DNA from: JAQGMO01 sp050954505
GTDB taxonomy: Bacteria > Pseudomonadota > Gammaproteobacteria > Burkholderiales > Burkholderiaceae_D
Direction of reading: 5' to 3'
Length of the DNA: 10,317 nt
NCBI GenBank assembly: GCA_050954505.1
Contig: JBPBPY010000058.1
Location: forward strand, 1 to 10,317
Shown here: in pieces, positions 4,934-10,317 of the stretch
Numbering within the stretch: position 1 is the stretch's first letter
Layout of the letters: the number at the start of each line of letters is the position of its first letter
The notes under the pieces: model-generated
What the model saw: only the letters and a program-made list of their open reading frames with translations
Databases searched by the model: none
What the model was told of the DNA's origin: nothing
Program-made: the position numbers and the translations under genes

Positions 4934-6460
4934 ATGAACGAACTCGAATTCAAATCATTGGCCACGCAAGGCTACAACCGCATTCCCCTGATCGCCGAAG
5001 CATTTGCCGACCTGGAAACACCGCTGACGCTGTATCTGAAGCTGGCCCAGTCGACCCAGGCCGGCCGTAATACCTTCCTGCTTGAATCGGTGGTGGGCGG
5101 CGAACGCTTTGGACGCTATTCCTTCATCGGCCTGCCGGCCGCAACGCTCATGCGCAGCTATGGCGAGCGCATCGAAGTCCTCACCAATGGTGAAGTCACC
5201 GAACAGCACCAGGGCAATCCGCTTGATTTCATTGCCACGTTCCAGGAGCGCTACAAGGTTGCGCTGCGCCCGGGCCTGCCGCGTTTTTGCGGTGGCCTGG
5301 CCGGCTATTTCGGTTATGACACGGTACGCCACATCGAAAGGAAACTGGCCCACACCGCACCGCGCGATGACCTGGGCCTGCCCGATATCCAGCTGCTGGT
5401 GACGGAAGAACTGGCGGTCATCGACAATCTCTCCGGCAAGCTGTATTTGATCGTCTATTGTGACCCGACCAGACCGGAAGCCTATACCAAAGGCAAGCAG
5501 CGCCTCAGGGAGCTGCGTGCACAGCTGCGGCGCGCTGTCGAACCACCGGTCATGTCGGCTTCCACGCCGACCGATACGGTGCGGGAATTTGCCAAGGCAG
5601 ACTACCTTGCCGCCGTGGCGCGTGCCAAGGAATATGTCATGGCGGGCGATCTGATGCAGGTGCAGATCGGCCAGCGACTGCGCAAGCCCTATGTCGATTC
5701 GCCGCTGTCACTGTACCGGGCACTGCGTTCGCTCAATCCATCGCCTTACATGTACTTCTATAACTTCGGCGACATGCAGGTCATCGGTGCGTCACCGGAA
5801 ATCCTGGTCCGCAATGAAGCCATCGAAACCGCAGCCACCGCCACTGCAGGCGGCAGCGGCGCCCACCGCCGGGTGACCATTCGTCCGCTGGCCGGCACCC
5901 GGCCACGGGGTGCAACGCCGGAGCGCGACGCCCAGCTGGCCACCGAGTTGCTGGCCGACCCCAAGGAAATTGCCGAGCATGTCATGCTCATCGACCTGGC
6001 CCGCAACGACATAGGCAGGATTGCCGAAACCGGCAGCGTCATGGTGACAGACAAATTCGCGGTGGAGAAGTACTCCCATGTCCAGCACATCGTCTCCAAT
6101 GTCGAGGGTACGCTGCGCGCCGGCCTGTCCAATCTCGATGTGCTCAAGGCCACCTTCCCGGCCGGTACCCTGTCGGGCGCGCCCAAGGTACGGGCCATGG
6201 AAATCATCGACGAGCTGGAATTGACCAAGCGCGGAATTTACGGCGGTGCGGTGGGCTATCTGTCGTTTGGCGGCGAAATGGATCTGGCCATCGGCATTCG
6301 CACCGGCGTCATCAAGGATGGCTCGCTGTATGTGCAGGCGGCCGCCGGCATCGTTGCCGACTCGGTGCCTGAAATGGAATGGCAGGAAACCGAAAACAAG
6401 GCGCGCGCTGTACTGCGGGCGGCAGAACAGGTGCAAGATGGTCTGGACGGGGAGATTTGA
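4934..6460 (+). CDS. trpE: Anthranilate synthase component I
   Basis: A 508-residue chorismate-using synthase subunit. With glutamine-derived ammonia from TrpG it makes anthranilate and pyruvate, the first committed step to tryptophan. The N-terminal domain has the LLES motif (49-52); Ser52 corresponds to the feedback-sensing serine of enteric TrpE, so Trp inhibition is likely retained. The catalytic domain carries IRPLAGTRPRGA (316-327), EHVMLIDLARND (348-359), GTLSGAPKVRAME (411-423), the GIYGGAVGY segment and the C-terminal AAAGIVADS block. Residues about 298-313 form an Ala/Gly/Thr-rich insertion just before the IRPLAGTRPRG strand. The start has GGAGA (4924-4928) at five-base spacing, and the N-terminus MNELEFKSLA...GYNRIPL looks typical of beta-proteobacterial TrpE. 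The stop abuts the trpG start. Confidence 0.97.
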   Translation: MNELEFKSLATQGYNRIPLIAEAFADLETPLTLYLKLAQSTQAGRNTFLLESVVGGERFGRYSFIGLPAATLMRSYGERIEVLTNGEVTEQHQGNPLDFIATFQERYKVALRPGLPRFCGGLAGYFGYDTVRHIERKLAHTAPRDDLGLPDIQLLVTEELAVIDNLSGKLYLIVYCDPTRPEAYTKGKQRLRELRAQLRRAVEPPVMSASTPTDTVREFAKADYLAAVARAKEYVMAGDLMQVQIGQRLRKPYVDSPLSLYRALRSLNPSPYMYFYNFGDMQVIGASPEILVRNEAIETAATATAGGSGAHRRVTIRPLAGTRPRGATPERDAQLATELLADPKEIAEHVMLIDLARNDIGRIAETGSVMVTDKFAVEKYSHVQHIVSNVEGTLRAGLSNLDVLKATFPAGTLSGAPKVRAMEIIDELELTKRGIYGGAVGYLSFGGEMDLAIGIRTGVIKDGSLYVQAAAGIVADSVPEMEWQETENKARAVLRAAEQVQDGLDGEI

Positions 6461-7045
6461 ATGCTGCTGATGATCGACAACTATGATTCTTTCACCTACA
6501 ACCTGGTGCAGTATTTCGGTGAGCTGGGGGAACAGGTGCACACGGTGCGCAATGATGCCATCACGCTGGAAGAAATCGAAGCCTTGAAACCGGACCGCAT
6601 CTGCATTTCCCCGGGACCGTGTTCGCCCCATGAAGCAGGCATATCGGTGCCGGTGCTGCAGCATTTTGCCGGCAAGCTGCCATTGCTGGGCGTGTGTCTC
6701 GGACACCAGGCCATCGGTGCCGCGTTCGGCGGCAAGGTGGTGCGTGCTGCCGAAGTCATGCATGGCAAAACGTCGCCAATCGAACATACCGGCGTTGGCG
6801 TGTTTGCGGGTTTGCCCAGCCCTTGCACCGTAATTCGATACCACTCGCTGGCCATCGAGCGCGCTTCGCTGCCAGATTGCCTGGAAGTCACGGCCTGGAC
6901 GGCGGATGGTGAGATCATGGGTGTGCGCCATCGTGAACTGGACATTCAAGGCGTGCAGTTTCACCCGGAATCGATCCTGTCCGAACACGGCCATGCGCTG
7001 CTGAGAAATTTCCTGCAGCCCCAGCGCCATGCGCAGCCAGCATGA
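6461..7045 (+). CDS. trpG: Anthranilate synthase component II (glutamine amidotransferase)
   Basis: A 194-residue class I glutamine amidotransferase that supplies ammonia to TrpE. The catalytic triad is complete: Cys79 in GVCLGHQAIG, and His168 and Glu170 in QFHPESI. The N-terminal IDNYDSFTYNL and the oxyanion segment PGPCSPHEAG (51-60) are also family hallmarks. There is no fused TrpD domain, unlike E. coli TrpD. Its ATG begins on the base after the trpE stop, with GGGGAG (6449-6454) inside the end of trpE, so translational coupling and 1:1 synthesis of the two subunits are likely. In many bacteria this subunit also serves aminodeoxychorismate synthase in folate synthesis; sequence alone cannot settle that here. 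Confidence 0.96.
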   Translation: MLLMIDNYDSFTYNLVQYFGELGEQVHTVRNDAITLEEIEALKPDRICISPGPCSPHEAGISVPVLQHFAGKLPLLGVCLGHQAIGAAFGGKVVRAAEVMHGKTSPIEHTGVGVFAGLPSPCTVIRYHSLAIERASLPDCLEVTAWTADGEIMGVRHRELDIQGVQFHPESILSEHGHALLRNFLQPQRHAQPA

Positions 7046-7083
7046 TCCGGAATGGAAAGCAGGACGAAAGCAGGGATGGCGGC

Positions 7084-8124
7084 ATGAACATCAGTGACCA
7101 GGAAGCCTTGTTGCGGTGTATCGAACATCGTGAAATCTTTCACGATGAAATGCTGTCGCTGTTCCGGCGCATCATGCGTGGCGAGATGTCGCCAGCCATG
7201 ATTGCCGCCATCACCATGGGTTTGCGCGTCAAGAAGGAAACGGTTGGCGAAGTGACCGCTGCAGCTCAGGTGATGCGTGAATTTGCCACCAAGGTGCCGC
7301 TCACCGATACCAGCAAGCTGGTCGACATCGTCGGTACCGGCGGTGACGGCGCCAATACCTTCAATATCTCCACGGCTGCCATGTTCGTGGCTGCCGCTGC
7401 AGGCGCGCGTGTGGCCAAGCATGGCGGGCGCAGCGTCTCTTCCACATCGGGCAGCGCCGATGTGCTCGAGGCCCTGGGCGTAAACATCAACCTGGCCCCT
7501 GCGCTGGTGGCTGAATCGATCGCCCAGACCGGCATCGGTTTCATGTTCGCACCGAACCACCATGCGGCCATGAAGTTTGCTGCACCGGTGCGCCGCGAAC
7601 TCGGCGTACGGACCATCTTCAATATCCTCGGGCCGCTGACCAATCCGGCTGGCGCCCCGAACATCTTGATGGGTGTGTTTCATCCCGACCTGGTCGGCAT
7701 TCAGGTGCGCGTGCTGCAGCGCCTCGGTGCCGAGCATGCCGTCGTGGTCTGGGGCCGCGACAATCTCGATGAAGTCTCGCTGGGCGCTGCCACCCTGGTC
7801 GGCGAACTGGTCAATGGCCAGGTGCGCGAATATGAAATCCATCCGGAGGACTTTGGCCTGCAAATGACCTCCACCCGCCAGTTGCGCGTCGAGGGCGCTG
7901 CACAATCAAAAGCCATGCTGTTCCAGGCGCTCGACAATGTCGATGGACCGGCACGCGACATCGTGGCCATGAATGCCGGCATGGCCTTGTACGCCGCCGG
8001 CGTGGCAGGCTCGATCGAAGCCGGGCTGGCCACGGCACGAAGCACGCTGGCCTCGGGTGCGGCACGTGCAAAACTCGAACAATTCATCCGGGTGACCCAG
8101 CAGCTCGGCAGCCACACCGGGTAA
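7084..8124 (+). CDS. trpD: Anthranilate phosphoribosyltransferase
   Basis: A 346-residue enzyme that joins anthranilate to PRPP to give phosphoribosyl-anthranilate. Motifs in order (numbered from 7084): HREIFHDEM near the N-terminus, GTGGDG (84-89, pyrophosphate binding) followed by NTFNIST, KHGGRSVSS (112-120), NILGPLTNPAG (180 onward) and DNLDEVS (Asp229-Glu230, magnesium). The start is a choice. ATG 7042 overlaps the trpG stop as ATGA and would add 14 residues, but it has no ribosome site and the extra residues (RNGKQDESRDGG) look unlike the family. ATG 7084 has AGGGA (7072-7076) at seven-base spacing, so I prefer it. A 38-base gap then separates it from trpG. The stop codon sits in a small hairpin loop. 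Confidence 0.96.
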   Translation: MNISDQEALLRCIEHREIFHDEMLSLFRRIMRGEMSPAMIAAITMGLRVKKETVGEVTAAAQVMREFATKVPLTDTSKLVDIVGTGGDGANTFNISTAAMFVAAAAGARVAKHGGRSVSSTSGSADVLEALGVNINLAPALVAESIAQTGIGFMFAPNHHAAMKFAAPVRRELGVRTIFNILGPLTNPAGAPNILMGVFHPDLVGIQVRVLQRLGAEHAVVVWGRDNLDEVSLGAATLVGELVNGQVREYEIHPEDFGLQMTSTRQLRVEGAAQSKAMLFQALDNVDGPARDIVAMNAGMALYAAGVAGSIEAGLATARSTLASGAARAKLEQFIRVTQQLGSHTG

Positions 8125-8130
8125 TCCCGG
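8117..8130 (+). other. GC-rich hairpin with the trpD stop codon in its loop
   Basis: CCGGG (8117-8121) and CCCGG (8126-8130) are perfect complements around a four-base loop TAAT. The trpD stop TAA (8122-8124) is in the loop. There is no T-tract, so it is not a terminator. It could affect ribosome release and re-initiation at trpC 24 bases on, or stabilise message ends. It may also be chance in GC-rich DNA. Confidence 0.4.
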
Positions 8131-8148
8131 GTAAACCAGGACCTTGTC

Positions 8149-8949
8149 ATGTCAGATATCCTCGATAGAATCCTTGCCGTCAAAGCGGCCGAAGTCGCGG
8201 CGGCGAAAACCGGTCGCGATCTGGCCAGTCTGCGCCGAGATGTGGAAAACGACAGCGCATTACGCGCCGACCTGCGCGGCTTTGAAGCCAGCCTGCGCCG
8301 CAGGATCGATGCGGGCCATGCCGGCGTCATTGCCGAAATCAAGAAAGCTTCGCCATCGAAGGGTGTCATTCGTGCCGATTTCCATCCAGCCCGCTTTGCT
8401 GCCACCTATGCCGATCATGGCGCGGCCTGCCTGTCGGTGCTGACAGACGAACAGTTTTTCCAGGGGTCGCCCGATTATCTCCAGCAAGCGCGCAATGCCT
8501 GCGCCATTCCCGTGCTGCGCAAGGATTTCATGATCGATCCCTACCAGGTCTACCAGGCCCGTGCATGGGGCGCCGATTGCATCCTGCTCATCGTGGCGGC
8601 ACTCGACCAGGGCTTGATGGCCGAACTGGAATCATGCGCCCACGAATTGGGCATGGATGTACTGGTGGAGGTACACAATGAAGAAGAATTGTTCGCCGCC
8701 CTGCGATTAAAGACCGCCCTGCTGGGCATCAACAACCGCAACCTGCGCACATTCGAAACTTCGCTGCAGACCACTCTCGAACTGCTGGGCGACATACCGG
8801 CCGACAAACTGGTGATCACCGAATCGGGCATTGCCAGCCCCGACGATGTCAGACAGATGCGCGCGGCCAATGTCCACGGTTTTCTGATTGGCGAAACCTT
8901 CATGCGCGCCGACGATCCGGGACTGGAACTGGCGCGGCTGTTTGCGTGA
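8149..8949 (+). CDS. trpC: Indole-3-glycerol phosphate synthase
   Basis: A 266-residue single-domain TIM-barrel enzyme that closes the indole ring from carboxyphenylamino-deoxyribulose phosphate. It is not fused to TrpF, so trpF must be elsewhere. Catalytic and binding residues are visible: Glu63 and Lys65 in IAEIKKASPSKG, Lys125 in LRKDF, Glu174 in LVEVHNEEEL, Asn195 and Arg197 in INNRNLRTFE, and Glu225-Ser226 in ITESGI. These align with Glu51, Lys53, Lys110, Glu159, Asn180, Arg182 and Glu210 of the Sulfolobus enzyme (recalled numbering). LSVLTDEQFFQGS (95-107) is also diagnostic. The start has AGGA (8138-8141) at seven-base spacing. It is the last gene of this trp run and converges on the M61 peptidase gene, 33 bases away. 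Confidence 0.97.
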   Translation: MSDILDRILAVKAAEVAAAKTGRDLASLRRDVENDSALRADLRGFEASLRRRIDAGHAGVIAEIKKASPSKGVIRADFHPARFAATYADHGAACLSVLTDEQFFQGSPDYLQQARNACAIPVLRKDFMIDPYQVYQARAWGADCILLIVAALDQGLMAELESCAHELGMDVLVEVHNEEELFAALRLKTALLGINNRNLRTFETSLQTTLELLGDIPADKLVITESGIASPDDVRQMRAANVHGFLIGETFMRADDPGLELARLFA

Positions 8950-8953
8950 TCGA

Positions 8954-8970
8954 GGCCGGCCGTTCCGGCC
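8954..8970. terminator. GC hairpin between trpC and the convergent peptidase gene
   Basis: GGCCGG (8954-8959) pairs with CCGGCC (8965-8970) across a five-base loop, within the 33-base gap between two convergent stops. Neither strand has a T-tract after it. As the only strong structure in the gap it may serve both directions, perhaps with Rho. A classic intrinsic terminator is not shown. Confidence 0.4.
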
Positions 8971-8982
8971 GACGCGCCCGCA

Positions 8983-10317
8983 TCAGTTCAGCCAGGCTGT
9001 GCGCAACCGCGCCAGGCCAACCGGCTTGTCCTCGGCACTGATTGCCAGCTGCGGGGCAGCATCGGCCAGCAGCATGACGTCAAATGTCATCAGTTCATCG
9101 CGGCGAAAGGCATGGATGACGACCATGTCGCCAATCCGGTAGCGGGCCAGCAAGGTTTCCAGGCTGCTGTCGGTAATGCGCAACCCGTCCAGTGCGACCA
9201 GCGTGTCACCGGCCGACATGCCGGCCAGGTGAGCGGCACCGCCTTCATGCACGGTCGCGAGCTTGCAGTTCTTGCATTCCTTGACGGTGCGCGTGCCCAG
9301 TGAAGGCTTGACCTTCCTCGGCACGCCAGGCGTGTCGGACAACGCAATACCGAAGGGTTTGAACAGTCGGGCCAGCGGCAGGTCTTCGGTGCCGCGTACA
9401 TAGCGCTTGAAAAATGCCGACAGATCCAGGCCACTGACTTCCTCGAACAGTGCGTCGACTTCCATCTCCGTGATGCCGCGCCCGCCTTCTTCGCCAGGCC
9501 GGTAAAAGTCGCGGCCGTAACGCTGCCACAGCGTGCGCATGATGTCGTCGAGCGTCACGCGGCCACGGGTCTCGGCACGGATGGTCAAGTCCAGCGCCAG
9601 CGCCACCAGTGATCCTTTGGTGTAATAGCTGATGATGGCATTGGCGGCGTTTTCATCCTGGCGATAATATTTGACCCAGGCATCCTGGCTGGACTCGGCA
9701 ACGCTTTGCTTGGTGCGGCCGCTGCCACGCAAGACACCATTGATGGTCTTGGCCAGCAGCTTGAAGTATTCCTTTTCATCGATCAGGCCGGTGCGCCGGA
9801 GGATCAGGTCGTCGTAGTAACTGGTGAAGCCCTCGAACAGCCACAGCAGTGGGGTGTAGTTTTCGGTCTGCAATTCATACGGGGCAAAGGCCGCAGGCTT
9901 GATGCGCTTGACATTCCAGGTATGGAAATACTCATGGCTGCACAGGCCCAGGTAGGTACGGTAGCCATCGCTGACTTGCTTTTGCCCCAGCACCGGCAAG
10001 TCGGCACGGTTGCAGATCAACGCGGTGGAAGCGCGATGTTCCAGCCCGCCGTAGCCGTCGCCTACTGCCATGGTCATGAACACATAACGCGCCATGGGCG
10101 CTTTCCTGCTGAGCGGTTCGAACAAGGCAATCTGGGCTTCGCAGATTTTTTTCAGGTCGGCCGCCAGACGCTTGAGGTCCAGGTTCGGCACCTTGCCGGT
10201 AATGACAATGTCATGCGGCACGCCATGCGCCTTGAACGTGGCCAGCGCAAAATTTCCCATCTCGACCGGATGGTCGATGAGCTCGTCATAATTGGCCGCC
10301 TGGTAGGTACCGAAACC
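8983..10317 (-). CDS. M61-family metallopeptidase with C-terminal PDZ domain (partial, N-terminus outside window)
   Basis: The frame is open from the right edge for 444 residues to a TGA stop at 8983-8985; the first 19 codons precede the internal ATG at 10260. The full family is about 600 residues, so roughly the first quarter is missing and neither start nor signal peptide can be judged. Numbered from Met 10260, the zinc motif is HEYFH (109-113, coded at about 9922-9936), with the third ligand probably Glu143 in LWLFEGFTSYYDD. GYGGLEHRAST (69-79) is the exopeptidase substrate region. A PDZ domain covers about 335-400 (HEGGAAHLAGMSAGDTLVALDG). The family includes the glycyl aminopeptidase of Sphingomonas; its substrate here is unknown. 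A CKNC motif (329-332) directly before the PDZ core is unusual. It is convergent with trpC and probably unrelated to tryptophan synthesis. Confidence 0.9.
   Translation of the reverse strand, partial: GFGTYQAANYDELIDHPVEMGNFALATFKAHGVPHDIVITGKVPNLDLKRLAADLKKICEAQIALFEPLSRKAPMARYVFMTMAVGDGYGGLEHRASTALICNRADLPVLGQKQVSDGYRTYLGLCSHEYFHTWNVKRIKPAAFAPYELQTENYTPLLWLFEGFTSYYDDLILRRTGLIDEKEYFKLLAKTINGVLRGSGRTKQSVAESSQDAWVKYYRQDENAANAIISYYTKGSLVALALDLTIRAETRGRVTLDDIMRTLWQRYGRDFYRPGEEGGRGITEMEVDALFEEVSGLDLSAFFKRYVRGTEDLPLARLFKPFGIALSDTPGVPRKVKPSLGTRTVKECKNCKLATVHEGGAAHLAGMSAGDTLVALDGLRITDSSLETLLARYRIGDMVVIHAFRRDELMTFDVMLLADAAPQLAISAEDKPVGLARLRTAWLN

Noticed and set aside
5792..7030. Minus-strand open frame of 412 codons across trpE and trpG
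   Set aside because: Entirely antisense to two unmistakable genes, and the product resembles no protein family. Such long shadows are common in GC-rich coding DNA.
6961..7905. Minus-strand open frame of 314 codons across trpD
   Set aside because: Antisense shadow; product is His/Gln/Asp-rich without domains.
1..10317. CRISPR arrays, insertion sequences, prophage or toxin-antitoxin genes
   Set aside because: No regularly spaced repeats, transposase or integrase motifs, terminal inverted repeats or toxin-antitoxin-like gene pairs were seen; gene content is chromosomal and housekeeping.

Overview
The window is GC-rich chromosomal DNA from a betaproteobacterium. Gene content, gene order and protein wording fit the Burkholderiales, probably Oxalobacteraceae (the Herminiimonas, Herbaspirillum and Massilia group). 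The family assignment is inferred by eye from the proteins and has not been tested by a search. Nothing looks mobile: there is no transposase, integrase, tRNA or CRISPR array, and most genes are housekeeping.

Layout. Positions 1-246 hold no convincing gene. They carry a likely minus-strand promoter that fires out of the left edge, and a possible terminator for the next gene. Minus-strand genes follow: an enoyl-CoA hydratase (247-1038) and the lytic transglycosylase lipoprotein MltA (1116-2417). A small one-helix membrane protein (2411-2659, plus) diverges from mltA and converges on apaG (2669-3043, minus). A divergent promoter region (3044-3297) separates apaG from rpe (3298-3978, plus). rpe overlaps gph (3975-4685) by 4 bases.

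A 248-base leader then precedes trpE, trpG, trpD and trpC (4934-8949). The trp run is tightly packed, with trpE-trpG spacing of zero. It converges on a partial M61-family metallopeptidase with a C-terminal PDZ domain (8983 to the right edge, minus).

How the genes work together. TrpE and TrpG form anthranilate synthase, TrpD adds the phosphoribosyl group, and TrpC makes indole-3-glycerol phosphate. trpF, trpB and trpA are not here and must lie elsewhere. Rpe (pentose phosphate pathway) and Gph (2-phosphoglycolate removal) sit upstream on the same strand and may be partly co-transcribed with trp.

The most interesting element is in the gph-trpE gap. A 28-codon ORF at 4756-4842 has four Trp codons among its last eleven codons, and alternative RNA pairings and a T-tract follow it. 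This is the arrangement of a trp attenuator with a leader peptide (trpL). I see no evidence of an entirely new multi-gene system.
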